Shown: positions 7,147 through 15,355 of the stretch, piece after piece
How positions within the stretch are numbered: position 1 is the first letter of the stretch
Layout of the letters: each line of letters begins with the position of its first letter
DNA from: Streptomyces sp. NBC_00414
GTDB taxonomy: Bacteria > Actinomycetota > Actinomycetes > Streptomycetales > Streptomycetaceae
Length of the DNA stretch: 64,000 nucleotides
Direction of reading: 5' to 3'
Assembly: GCF_036038375.1 (NCBI RefSeq)
Contig: NZ_CP107935.1
Coordinates: 6,882,001-6,946,000, forward strand
The notes under the pieces: generated by a model
The model's database searches: none
What the model was told of the DNA's origin: nothing
What the model saw: only the letters and a program-made list of their open reading frames with translations
Program-made: the position numbers and the translations under genes

Positions 7147-9168
7147 TCACGGCCTCGCTTCCGTCGGTCCGGTCGGTGTCGTAGTCGTGGGCATGGCCGT
7201 CGCCAAGGGGATCGCCGGATGGTGGCAGGCGACCTCGTGGCGGCCGGGCGGGCCCGCCAGCCGGGGTGCGTCCGTCCGGCACACCTCCGTCGCCATCGGG
7301 CAGCGGTCGGCGAAGCGGCAGCCCGCCGGGAAGTCGGCCGGGGAGGGCACGACCCCCTTGATCTGTGTCATCCGTTCTGCCGCCGACTCCAGCGACAGGA
7401 CACTGCCGAGGAGGCCGCGCGTGTAGTGGTGCGACGGCGACTCCACCAGGTCCGCCGTCACGCCCGACTCCACGATCTGGCCGCCGTACATCACGACCAC
7501 CCGGTCGGTGACGTCCGCGACGAGCGCCAGGTCGTGCGAGACGAGGACGAGCGCGAAGTCCAGCTCGGTACGCAGCCTCAGCAGCAGCTCCATGATCTGC
7601 GCCTGCACGGTGACGTCCAGGGCGGTCGTCGGCTCGTCGGCGACGATCAGCCCGGGGTCGCGGGAGAGCGCCATCGCGATCAGTACGCGCTGGCGCTGGC
7701 CGCCGGACAGCTCGTGCGGGTAGCTGCGCAGGGTGCGCTCCGGGTCCAGGCCGACCAGTTCGAGGAGTTCGGTGCCCGTGCGGGTGCCGCCCCTTCTGAC
7801 CACCTGCCCCAGCTGGGCGCGGACCGTCATCGCCGGGTTCAGCGACGACAGGGCGTCCTGGTAGATCATCGCCATCTCGTGGCCGAGGAGCTTGCGCCGT
7901 ACGCTCATCGGCTCGCCGACCAACTGCCGCTGGTTGAACCGCACCTGGCCGCGGACCCGCGCGCCCTTCGGTTCCAGGCCCATCACCGCGAGGGCCGTCA
8001 GGGACTTGCCGCAGCCGGACTCGCCCACCAGGCCCAGGACTTCACCGGGCTGTACGTCGAAACTGATGCCGTCGACGATGTCCACACCGCCGTGGCGGTT
8101 GTCGAAACCGATGGCCAGGTTCTCGACGCTCAGCACCGGTCGCTGTCCCTGGGGCAGGGGGCGGGCCCGGCCGCGCAGCCGCAGGGCCGCCTCGGTCAGG
8201 CCCGGCAGCTCCAGGACCTTCCCGCTGCCGGGTTCGGGCGTCTCCAGCCGGTCCTCGGCCTCCCGGGTGGGCACGTCGCGGGCCGCGGGCGCCGCCCACG
8301 CGTCCGAGACGCCCTCGGAGAGGATGTTCAGGGACAGCACGGTGACCAGCATCAGCAGTCCGGGGAACACGGTCGCCCACCAGCCGCCGGTCAGCACCAT
8401 GTTCTTGCCGTCCGCGATGACACTGCCCCAGGACGGGTCCGGCGGCCGGACGCCCGCGCCGATGAAGGACAGCGACGCCTCGAAGACGATCGCCTCGGCG
8501 ACCTGCACCGTGCAGAAGACCAGGACCGGGGCGGCGCAGTTGATGGCCACGTGCCGCCACACGATGTGCGGGGTGCGCGCTCCGATGACCCGCTCGGCGG
8601 TCACGTAGTCCTCGCCGTACTGGTCCATGACGTTGGCCCGTACGACCCGTGCCATCGGCGGCATGTAGAGGAACGCGATCGCGCCGATGAGGATCGGGAT
8701 GCCGCCGCCGAACACCGCGACGAAGACGGCCGCGAGCGCGATGCCCGGGAAGGCCATGACGATGTCCAGGCAGCGCATCAGCGTCTCGTCGACCGCCTTG
8801 CGGGAGGTCGCCGCGATCGCGCCGATGAGCGCGCCCACGACCAGCGCGAGCGAGGTCGCGCCGAGGCCGATGGCGAGGGACCAGCGGGCCCCGTACATCA
8901 GCCGGCTGAGGATGTCCCGGCCCAGGCTGTCCTGTCCCATCCAGTGCTCGCCTGAGGGGGCGCCCTCGCCGTTCCCGTGATCGACCAGCGGGAACTGTTC
9001 GAGCGGGTCGTGCGGGGCGATGAGCGGGGCCAGCAGGGCCGTGAGGACGACGACCGCGATGACGACGACGGCGATCCGGGAGATCAGGGGCAGCCGGGTG
9101 AACCCCTTGAGGCGGACACCGGGCAGGGAAAGGGCGTCGGTGAGCCGTTTCCGGTACATCAGCATCAT
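7147..9168 (-). CDS. ABC transporter permease-ATPase fusion (DppC-DppD type)
   Basis: A 673-residue fusion. Residues 1 to about 295 are a DppC-type inner-membrane permease: the OppC N-terminal helix, GQDSLGRDILSRLMYGARWSL, five to six membrane helices and the EAA-like loop (AERVIGARTPHIVWRHV). After a linker of about 45 residues comes a complete ATPase with Walker A GESGCGKS, signature LSGGQRQRVLIAMAL, Walker B LIVADEPTTALD and the oligopeptide-transporter C-terminal extension. Such fusions are known in actinobacterial dipeptide/nickel-type transporters. The start overlaps the upstream permease stop by four bases (ATGA). Confidence 0.93.
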   Translation of the reverse strand: MMLMYRKRLTDALSLPGVRLKGFTRLPLISRIAVVVIAVVVLTALLAPLIAPHDPLEQFPLVDHGNGEGAPSGEHWMGQDSLGRDILSRLMYGARWSLAIGLGATSLALVVGALIGAIAATSRKAVDETLMRCLDIVMAFPGIALAAVFVAVFGGGIPILIGAIAFLYMPPMARVVRANVMDQYGEDYVTAERVIGARTPHIVWRHVAINCAAPVLVFCTVQVAEAIVFEASLSFIGAGVRPPDPSWGSVIADGKNMVLTGGWWATVFPGLLMLVTVLSLNILSEGVSDAWAAPAARDVPTREAEDRLETPEPGSGKVLELPGLTEAALRLRGRARPLPQGQRPVLSVENLAIGFDNRHGGVDIVDGISFDVQPGEVLGLVGESGCGKSLTALAVMGLEPKGARVRGQVRFNQRQLVGEPMSVRRKLLGHEMAMIYQDALSSLNPAMTVRAQLGQVVRRGGTRTGTELLELVGLDPERTLRSYPHELSGGQRQRVLIAMALSRDPGLIVADEPTTALDVTVQAQIMELLLRLRTELDFALVLVSHDLALVADVTDRVVVMYGGQIVESGVTADLVESPSHHYTRGLLGSVLSLESAAERMTQIKGVVPSPADFPAGCRFADRCPMATEVCRTDAPRLAGPPGRHEVACHHPAIPLATAMPTTTTPTGPTEARP

Positions 9169-10127
9169 GCCTCGGCACTCCTCAGACGCGGGTTGACCAG
9201 CAGATAGAGGATGTCGATGACCAGGTTCACGATGACGAAGCCGAAGGCGATCGTGAGGACGCCGCCCTGCACGACGGCCGGATCACCGTTCTTCACGGCG
9301 TCGATCATGAGCTTCCCCATACCCGGCAGATTGAAGATCGTCTCGATGACGACCGCCCCGCCGAGCAGGTAGCCGACGCGCAGACCGAGCACGGTCAGCG
9401 GGTTCATCAGGGCGTTGCGCAGCACGTTCCGCCCGACCACGACCACCGGCGGCAGGCCGCTGCCGATCGCGGTCCGTACGTAGTCCCGGTCCAGCTCCTC
9501 CACCACGGCCGTGCGGACGATCCGGGTGAGCTGGGCGGCGACCGGCAGCGACAGGGCCAGCGCGGGCAGCGTCATGGTCTTCAGCCAGCCGGTGAACGAG
9601 TCGGCCGGGTTCACGTATCCGCTGGTCGGGAACCAGCCCAGGTCCACGGCGAGGTACTGGATCATCAGCAGCGCCAGCCAGAAGCCGGGCGCCGCGACAC
9701 CGGTGAGCGAGACGACCCGGATCAGCTGGTCGGGGAAGCGGTCGCGGTAGATCGCGGCGGTGACCCCGCCGAGCAGCGACAGCACCACCGCGATGCCCAG
9801 GCCCAGGAAGGTCAGCTGCATGGTGAGCGGCAGCGCGGTGGTGACCTGGTCGACGACCGGCGCCCGCGTCAGCGCGCTCACGCCCATGTCGCCCCGGACC
9901 AGGTCCCCGACGAAGTCGAAGTACCGCACGGGGAACGGGTCCAGCAGTCCGTTGCGCTCCCTGAAGTCGTGCAGCTGCTGCTCGGTCGGGTTCGCGCCCT
10001 GGAAGTACGCGGACGCCGGATCACTGTCCGAGAACCGCATCACGACGAACACGAACAAGATGATCCCGAGCATCAGCGGAACGAGCAGAACGATCCGCCG
10101 GACCAGAATTCTGACGACCGCGACCAC
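9165..10127 (-). CDS. ABC transporter permease (DppB/OppB type)
   Basis: A 320-residue inner-membrane permease with an OppB-type N-terminal helix (RILVRRIVLLVPLMLGIILFV split here as RRIVLLVPLMLGIILF), a periplasmic loop, five further helices and the EAA loop (GSGLPPVVVVGRNVLRNALMNPL region). It would form the membrane pore together with the permease half of the fusion protein. It is separated from the binding-protein gene by 135 bases that contain one copy of an intergenic repeat (10206-10225), otherwise it lies in the same leftward operon. Confidence 0.93.
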   Translation of the reverse strand: MVAVVRILVRRIVLLVPLMLGIILFVFVVMRFSDSDPASAYFQGANPTEQQLHDFRERNGLLDPFPVRYFDFVGDLVRGDMGVSALTRAPVVDQVTTALPLTMQLTFLGLGIAVVLSLLGGVTAAIYRDRFPDQLIRVVSLTGVAAPGFWLALLMIQYLAVDLGWFPTSGYVNPADSFTGWLKTMTLPALALSLPVAAQLTRIVRTAVVEELDRDYVRTAIGSGLPPVVVVGRNVLRNALMNPLTVLGLRVGYLLGGAVVIETIFNLPGMGKLMIDAVKNGDPAVVQGGVLTIAFGFVIVNLVIDILYLLVNPRLRSAEA

Positions 10128-10205
10128 GAGTAAGCCTCTCCTCGCTCATACCGCCTGACCCTCTGAATCCGGCTGAGACACAAGCGGGCCTGCTTTTCGG
10201 TTTTC

Positions 10206-10225
10206 AGGGGCGCGGGGAACCGCGC
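10206..10225 (-). repeat. GC-rich intergenic repeat unit, single copy inside the transporter operon
   Basis: AGGGGCGCGGGGAACCGCGC is one unit of the family described at 21177-21220. Here it stands alone between the binding-protein gene and the permease gene, with short runs of T just before it. A hairpin could form only with imperfect partners, so a role as a partial terminator or mRNA-stability element is inference. Confidence 0.65.
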
Positions 10226-10262
10226 GGCCGGCCACAGCGAGCCCGCACCCTCCCCGCAACCC

Positions 10263-11900
10263 TCAGGCCCACTTGGCCTGGAGAACGTTTATCCCCGGAT
10301 AAGGCTGCGCCCGGATCCCCGAAAGCTCCCTGGAATCCCACGCGGTGATCAGTTCGTTGTGCACCACCGGATAGATCACCGCATTCTCGGCGACGACATC
10401 GATGTACTCCTGAGTCATCGTTTTCTTCCGCTCGGGATCCGGCTCCCGAGTAGCCGCATCCATCCGCTTGAAGAGATCCTTCGCCACGGAATTCCCCTCC
10501 CACCGCGCATACCGCATCCAGGTGTTCCCGGGCCCGTAGTTGTAGTGCATGATCAGATCGGCATCGAGCCCGAACTGATTCGGATTGGACGCGGCGGCGA
10601 CGACCTGGAAGTCCTTCTTCTGGTCGAGCTTCGTGAAGAGCGCGGCGGTCTCCTGCGGTTCAAGCGTCGTCTCCACCCCGATCGCGTCCCAGGACGCCTT
10701 GATCGTCGGCAGGCAGTCCACGATCCAGCTCACGTTGACCGCCATCAGCGTGACCTTCAGCCCGCTGACCCCGGCGGCCTTCAGAAGCGCCTTGGCCTCG
10801 GCCGGGTCGTGGTCGTAGACGGGTTTCGCCCTGCGGTACGTCGGATTGCCCTCGTTGAGGAAAGACGAAGCGGCCTTTCCGTGCCCGCGCAGCGCGGCCT
10901 GGATCATCTTCTCCTTGTCGATCGCGTAGTGCAGCGCCTGCCGCACCCGTACGTCGTCGAACGGTTTGTGGGCGGTGTTGAAGAGGAGGAACAGATGGTT
11001 CATTCCCGCCCCGCCCTCGACCTTCAGTCCGCCCTTCTCCAGCTGGGAGATATTGGCGTACGGGATGTTGTCGGAGATCTGCGCGCCCGCGCTCGAACCG
11101 GAGATCTTCGCGACGCGCGGTGCGGCGTCCACTATCGTCAGCCAGTTCATCTTCTTGAACGCGGCCTTTCGCGGCCCGTTGTAGTCGGCGAACGCGGCGA
11201 AGGTGGTGTTGGACTTCGGATGGTGGGCGGTCTGCCGGTACGGGCCCGAGCCGACCGCCTTTCCCGTCGTCGCCTCGTCCAGCGCACCCGCCTTTCCGAA
11301 CACGTGCTTCGGCATGATCTTCGCGAGCGTGAGCCGCTGGACCCCCTCGGGGAACGGGAACTTGAGAATCAGCTCCACCGTCCTGTCGTCGGCCTTCTTC
11401 ACCTCCTTCAGCCAGGACGCGAAGAAGTTCCTGGCGAGGGTCGTCGTCTTCGAGTCCAATACGCGTCCATAGGTGAAGACCACGTCGTCGGCGGTGACGG
11501 GCTGCCCGTCGTGCCACTTCGCGCCCTCCCGCAGCGTGAACCTCCAGGTGGTCGCCCGCAGATCCGCCGGAACCTCGGTCCCCAGGGCCGCGTACGGCTC
11601 ACGGCTGATCGGGTCGGTGTCGAGCAGCCCCTCGTAGATGTGGTGGTTGCCCGCCATCGCGAAGGCCGACGCCGTCATCAGCGGGTCCCAGCTCTGGTCG
11701 TTGCCGTAGCCGATCACCGCGGTGAGCGTCCGGTCGGCGCCCTCGCCCCCCTCGCCCCCGTCGCCCGTCTCGTTCGTGGACTCCGGCCCCGAGGAGCAGG
11801 CGGAGAGTGTGGAGGTGATCGTGGCAGCGGCACCGAGCGCGCCGGAGTACTTCAGGAACGACCGACGGTGCAGCGCCGGTGCGGGGGTCGCGTCGCGCAC
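10263..11900 (-). CDS. ABC transporter substrate-binding lipoprotein (family 5)
   Basis: A 545-residue extracytoplasmic solute-binding protein of the oligopeptide/nickel/opine family (SBP_bac_5). The N-terminus has a twin-arginine motif (RRSFLK, residues 12-17) and a lipobox LSAC with the modified Cys at 35, so it is likely a Tat-exported lipoprotein. Family signatures include WRFTLREGAKWHDGQPVTADDVVFTYGR (read as WRFTLREGAKWHDG plus VTADDVVFTY) and RVRQALHYAIDKEKM. Start is GTG with GGAGG nine bases upstream. It heads the operon: peptides, opines or sialic acid are possible ligands. Family members that carry sialic acid are known (Haemophilus ducreyi Sat, Corynebacterium Sia systems). Confidence 0.93.
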   Translation of the reverse strand: MRDATPAPALHRRSFLKYSGALGAAATITSTLSACSSGPESTNETGDGGEGGEGADRTLTAVIGYGNDQSWDPLMTASAFAMAGNHHIYEGLLDTDPISREPYAALGTEVPADLRATTWRFTLREGAKWHDGQPVTADDVVFTYGRVLDSKTTTLARNFFASWLKEVKKADDRTVELILKFPFPEGVQRLTLAKIMPKHVFGKAGALDEATTGKAVGSGPYRQTAHHPKSNTTFAAFADYNGPRKAAFKKMNWLTIVDAAPRVAKISGSSAGAQISDNIPYANISQLEKGGLKVEGGAGMNHLFLLFNTAHKPFDDVRVRQALHYAIDKEKMIQAALRGHGKAASSFLNEGNPTYRRAKPVYDHDPAEAKALLKAAGVSGLKVTLMAVNVSWIVDCLPTIKASWDAIGVETTLEPQETAALFTKLDQKKDFQVVAAASNPNQFGLDADLIMHYNYGPGNTWMRYARWEGNSVAKDLFKRMDAATREPDPERKKTMTQEYIDVVAENAVIYPVVHNELITAWDSRELSGIRAQPYPGINVLQAKWA

Positions 11901-11928
11901 GGTTCCTCCAGCAAGGAGTGGGAGATAC

Positions 11929-11941
11929 GACGTCCTACGTC
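11929..11941. promoter_or_regulatory. Candidate FadR-type operator, site 2 (ABC transporter operon)
   Basis: GACGTCCTACGTC is a palindrome with 5-base arms inside a larger 19-base imperfect palindrome (11926-11944, TACGACGTCCTACGTCATA). It fits GACRTNNNAYGTC as do sites 1 and 3, and lies 29-41 bases before the binding-protein start. Confidence 0.55.
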
Positions 11942-11955
11942 ATAGGTGCAGCGTG

Positions 11956-11984
11956 ACGATAAGAGGGGGCGCGGGGGCGGTCAA
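11956..11984 (-). promoter_or_regulatory. Probable promoter of the ABC transporter operon
   Basis: Read leftward, TTGACC (11984-11979) and TATCGT (11961-11956) are 17 bases apart. The palindromic site 2 lies 15 to 27 bases after the -10 element, a position at which a bound GntR protein would repress. Assigned by eye. Confidence 0.4.
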
Positions 11985-12095
11985 GGGAACACGCACGAAT
12001 GCCGCTTCCGCCAGAGGTGCGACCAATGACGCCCGCGGCAAGGACAGTTGACGCGTGGTCAACCCGAAGCTGACGCGGATCCTGTCCGGAGGTGG

Positions 12096-12108
12096 GACGT
12101 GGGATGTC
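12096..12108. promoter_or_regulatory. Candidate FadR-type operator, site 3 (regulator gene)
   Basis: GACGTGGGATGTC lies in the 17-base palindrome GGGACGTGGGATGTCCC (12094-12110), 23 bases upstream of the regulator start. It is the third match to GACRTNNNAYGTC and suggests autoregulation. Confidence 0.5.
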
Positions 12109-12130
12109 CCTGCCGCGTACGATGCGGCGC

Positions 12131-12853
12131 ATGTCCGATCGGCGCGTGAGTACCCGGATCCAGCGCGAGGTCACCCGGCTGATCCTCGACCGCCGGCTCC
12201 GGGCCGGTGCGCCCCTGCCCACCGAGACCGAGCTGATGGAGTCCCTCGGCGTCAGCCGCAACTCCGTGCGCGAGGCCCTGAAAGCGCTCCAGGCCCTCGA
12301 CATCGTGGAGATCAGGCACGGCTACGGCACCTATGTCGGCCAGGCCTCACTGACCCCGTTCGTCGACGGCCTCACCTTCCGCGCGCTGGCCAGGCAGGGA
12401 GACGGCGCGAACGGCACGGGCGGCACGGGCGCGTTGGCCGAGATGCTCCAGGTCCGGGAGGTCTTGGAGGAGGGGCTCATGCGGCGGGTCGCGGGGGCCC
12501 TGTCGGACGGGGACCTCGCCCGTCTTGAGGACGTGGTGGACCGGATGGAGGAGGCGGGCCTGGCGGGGCGGCCGTTTCCCGAACTCGACCGCCGGTTCCA
12601 CGAGTTGCTGTACGCGCCCCTCGGGAACGCCCTGGTGCCGCAACTGCTGGGCGCCTTCTGGACGGTGTTCCGGCGGGTCTCCGGCGTGCGGGGCTGGACG
12701 GACGACCCGGCGCCCGAGGTCACGGTCCGCCGCCACCGTGACATAGTCGTCGCCCTGCGGGCGCACGACGCGGAGGGGGCGCGGAAGGCGATGGCGGATC
12801 ATTTCCGGGGCATCGAGGCGAGAGCCGCCCAGGAGTCACGGGGGGTCGGATGA
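12131..12853 (+). CDS. GntR-family transcriptional regulator, FadR subfamily
   Basis: A 240-residue regulator. The winged helix-turn-helix occupies about residues 5-70, with LPTETELMESLGVSRNSVREALKALQALDIV and the RHGYGTYV wing; an all-helical FCD ligand-binding domain follows, with the Asp/His metal-site pattern (D..H in ELDRRFHELLY, and later His residues RRHRDIV and MADHF). FCD regulators commonly bind sugar acids or organic acids and act as repressors released by ligand. It is divergent from the ABC transporter operon, the classical arrangement for its regulator. ATG 12131 is used; ATG 12122, three codons upstream, is an alternative and neither has a strong ribosome site. Confidence 0.92.
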   Translation: MSDRRVSTRIQREVTRLILDRRLRAGAPLPTETELMESLGVSRNSVREALKALQALDIVEIRHGYGTYVGQASLTPFVDGLTFRALARQGDGANGTGGTGALAEMLQVREVLEEGLMRRVAGALSDGDLARLEDVVDRMEEAGLAGRPFPELDRRFHELLYAPLGNALVPQLLGAFWTVFRRVSGVRGWTDDPAPEVTVRRHRDIVVALRAHDAEGARKAMADHFRGIEARAAQESRGVG

Positions 12854-12880
12854 CCGTGGGACGCGTGAAACGGACGTGAA

Positions 12881-13333
12881 ATGGACGTGACTTGGAGTGA
12901 GGGGACGGCCGGGTTGCTCCGGCTGCCGTCCGGGCGGCTGGTGCGGGGGCGAGGGCTGCGCAACGACCTCGATCCCGCGGTGGTCCATCCGACGTACGGC
13001 GTCTACCTCCTCGGCAAGGAGCCACCCCTGCTTTCCGAACTCCCTTGGGAAACAAGGTGGTTGAGGTGGCCGGACTTCCGGCTGCCCGCGGACCGGGCGC
13101 AGGCCCACCAGGTCCTGACGGACGTCTGGGAGCGGGCAGCGGATCCCGCCGAACGCGTCGAGGTCGCCTGCGGGGGCGGCCGTGGTCGGACGGGCACGGC
13201 TCTGGCCTGCCTCGCCGTCCTGGACGGCGTGCCGCCCGAGGAGGCCGTGGAGTTCGTGCGGCGGAACTACGACCGCCATGCCGTGGAGACACCGTGGCAG
13301 CGAAGGTACGTACGCGCCTTCGGGGGAGCGTGA
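12881..13333 (+). CDS. Dual-specificity/tyrosine phosphatase-like protein
   Basis: A 150-residue protein of the Cys-based protein phosphatase superfamily. The loop VACGGGRGRTGTALACLA supplies nucleophile Cys97 and Arg103 in a CX5R arrangement, followed by the long helix typical of the fold. The residue before the Cys is Ala instead of the near-invariant His, and the general-acid Asp could be the one in WPDFRLP (about residue 65), placed as in dual-specificity phosphatases. It starts 27 bases after the GntR gene, in a region with a repeated GGACGTGAAA; the ribosome site is weak. Substrate unknown; the family includes protein and phosphoinositide phosphatases. Confidence 0.75.
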   Translation: MDVTWSEGTAGLLRLPSGRLVRGRGLRNDLDPAVVHPTYGVYLLGKEPPLLSELPWETRWLRWPDFRLPADRAQAHQVLTDVWERAADPAERVEVACGGGRGRTGTALACLAVLDGVPPEEAVEFVRRNYDRHAVETPWQRRYVRAFGGA

Positions 13334-13346
13334 GCCGGGGTGTGAA

Positions 13347-13403
13347 CACCGCGACGCCGAGCCCGCTGCCCAGGGGATGAGCTCAGGTGTCGGCGTCGCG
13401 GTG
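13347..13403. terminator. Inverted repeat, probable bidirectional terminator
   Basis: CACCGCGACGCCGA (13347-13360) pairs perfectly with TCGGCGTCGCGGTG (13390-13403) around a 29-base loop, between two convergent genes. There is no T-run, as is common in Streptomyces. Confidence 0.6.
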
Positions 13404-13454
13404 GGCGGTGTCGTCTCATGACGGGAACGAACACCGCGTCCGTGGGGGCGGCGG

Positions 13455-15104
13455 CTACTTCGTGCCGCGTACCTTGTAGCCCGTCACCTCGGCGATCCAG
13501 GTCATGAATTCGGCCGGGTCCTCGTTGGGGCCGTGTCCGGCGTCCCAGTACATGAACGCGTCGACGTCGTCCCCGAGGTTCTCCAGGCTCAGGGCGAGGT
13601 TGCCGACGACGGTCAGCGAGGTGTCGCTGTCCTTGGTGCCGACCCGGATCCACCAGTGCTTCGACCGGCCCGGGTTGCGCTTCTCGATGAAGTGCATCGG
13701 GTTCATCAGGTCGATCTTCGCGGGCACGTCGCTGTCCAGCCGCGCGCCGGTGCCGCCCTCGTGCCGCAGGCTGTACGGGGTGAAGTGCCGGGCCTTGGTG
13801 GTCCCCTTGCCGAACAGGTTGTTCTCGCCGGAGGACAGGTCGAAGGCGTCGAAGGCGGGCGCGTCCTTCTTCCGGGCGCCCACGTGGGTGAGGAAGTCGG
13901 CCCAGGAGAAGGTCGCCCTGCCGCCGGACCCTCCGCCGGACCAGGTGATGAACGTGTTCGCGGCGAGGTAGGTCGCGCGGGCGGAGTCGGAGAGGGCGGC
14001 GAGGTACTTGGTCGCGGACGGCTCCAGGTACGTACGCACGAGGTACTCGTCGAGATTGCGGGCGGTGACCGTGCCGAAGCCCTTGGCGCGCAGTTTCAGC
14101 GAGGCCTGGTAGTCGGCGAACGCGGTGGTCAGCTCCTTGGAGACCGTCCGGTCGACGAGCGAGCCGGAACCGAGCTTGTTGGCGCCCCAGTTCCACTCGT
14201 ACGCCATGTCGGCGTGCTCCAGGTCGGTGATGGGGCACCAGTCGCCGCTCGCGAAGACGGCGTCGCTCGCGTCGGCGGCGCCGATCTCCTTGAGGTACGC
14301 GTCGTAGAGCGGGCTGTCGCCCGAGGCGCCGAGGAGGGCGGACAGGGCGCCGCCCGCGCTGGTCCCGGAGGAGACGATCCGGTCGGTGTTCCCCGGGACG
14401 CGGCCCTTGTTGGCGCGCAGGTACCGCACGGCGGCCTTCAGGTCCACGATGGCGGCCGGTGCCGTGCCGTAGTAGGTGCCGGAGGAGTCGACGAGGGTGC
14501 GGCCCCGGGCGCCCGGCTCCACGACGACGTACCCGGTGGCCAGGGCCAGCTTGCCGAGGTTGACCATCTCGCCCCGGCCGTCGAGCATCGCGTTGCCGCC
14601 GGACTGCACCCCGCCGGAGGCGGACGCGGACGCCGAGGCGCTGGGCGCGGCAGAGGCACCGGCGCTCGCGCCGCCGGGGGCGCCGGTCATGCCGGCCCCG
14701 CCCACACCGGTGGCGTCGGCGACGGACGACGGCATGTAACCGCCGACCGCGTTGGCGAGGAGGATGGGCGCGCCGGTGGCGTCCACCGCCGTGCCGTCGA
14801 TCTCGACCGGAACGCTGACGTTCAGGCTCTGGTACCTCTCGTCCACCGGCTCGGTGACGTAGGTGATGGCCTTGTAGAAGTGGTACTTCACCTCGTGGTC
14901 GTCACCGGCGGCGTCCGTGATGGTCGTCGTCAGTTCCGTGTAGGCGTCCTTGTCGAAGACCAGGCCACCGGACGCGCTCGACGCTTTCGTGCCGGACTCG
15001 CCCGACGCCTGCGCGCTCAGGGCGAAACCGCCGGCCGCCGCGACTCCCGCGGTCGCGCCGATCCCGATGACGACACTCCTGCGCTTCACTGCCCGGTGCT
15101 TCAC
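13455..15104 (-). CDS. Secreted tannase-like (subtype B) alpha/beta-hydrolase
   Basis: A 549-residue esterase resembling subtype B tannases. It has a Tat-like export signal (KRRS then a long Ala/Gly hydrophobic stretch, about 8-33), the region FYKAITYVTEPVDERYQSLNV typical of the family, the nucleophile elbow SSGTSAGGALSALLGASGD with Ser249, and a C-terminal AGHGPNED that supplies the catalytic His. Residues about 129-171 are a Gly/Ala/Ser low-complexity insertion. GTG 15104 is chosen because GGGAGAG lies eight bases upstream. Tannases hydrolyse galloyl esters of plant tannins; feruloyl-type or other aromatic esters are possible too. It stands alone. Confidence 0.85.
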   Translation of the reverse strand: MKHRAVKRRSVVIGIGATAGVAAAGGFALSAQASGESGTKASSASGGLVFDKDAYTELTTTITDAAGDDHEVKYHFYKAITYVTEPVDERYQSLNVSVPVEIDGTAVDATGAPILLANAVGGYMPSSVADATGVGGAGMTGAPGGASAGASAAPSASASASASGGVQSGGNAMLDGRGEMVNLGKLALATGYVVVEPGARGRTLVDSSGTYYGTAPAAIVDLKAAVRYLRANKGRVPGNTDRIVSSGTSAGGALSALLGASGDSPLYDAYLKEIGAADASDAVFASGDWCPITDLEHADMAYEWNWGANKLGSGSLVDRTVSKELTTAFADYQASLKLRAKGFGTVTARNLDEYLVRTYLEPSATKYLAALSDSARATYLAANTFITWSGGGSGGRATFSWADFLTHVGARKKDAPAFDAFDLSSGENNLFGKGTTKARHFTPYSLRHEGGTGARLDSDVPAKIDLMNPMHFIEKRNPGRSKHWWIRVGTKDSDTSLTVVGNLALSLENLGDDVDAFMYWDAGHGPNEDPAEFMTWIAEVTGYKVRGTK

Positions 15105-15200
15105 GATGATTTCTCTCCCAGGTTCACAGTCGGCGGTCACGGACGCCTGTCTCTGGCCGCTGATCTCTTCTGCGAACGTAATTCGCCTCCGGGAAAAGTG

Positions 15201-15216
15201 TCAACAATTCTGTTGA
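15201..15216. promoter_or_regulatory. Candidate operator upstream of the tannase-like gene
   Basis: TCAACA-ATTC-TGTTGA is a perfect 6-base inverted repeat. On the gene's strand it overlaps a TTGACA hexamer suited to a -35 box, about 100 bases before the start codon. No regulator gene adjoins it. Confidence 0.35.
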
Positions 15217-15355
15217 AGTCATTGTCGGCACCTGGTCCGTTCATATCCGGCGCACAGCTTTCGGCGACTTCCGGCGGCCGGGCTCATCCCTTGGTCCGGG
15301 AGCCGTAGACCATCGGCCGACAGCGGGGGAGGCCCCGGCTCAACAGACTGACGGC

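Noticed and set aside
5677..8955. A forward open frame of about 1,090 codons
   Set aside because: It is the antisense shadow of the aldolase and ABC transporter genes, which have clear motifs on the other strand.
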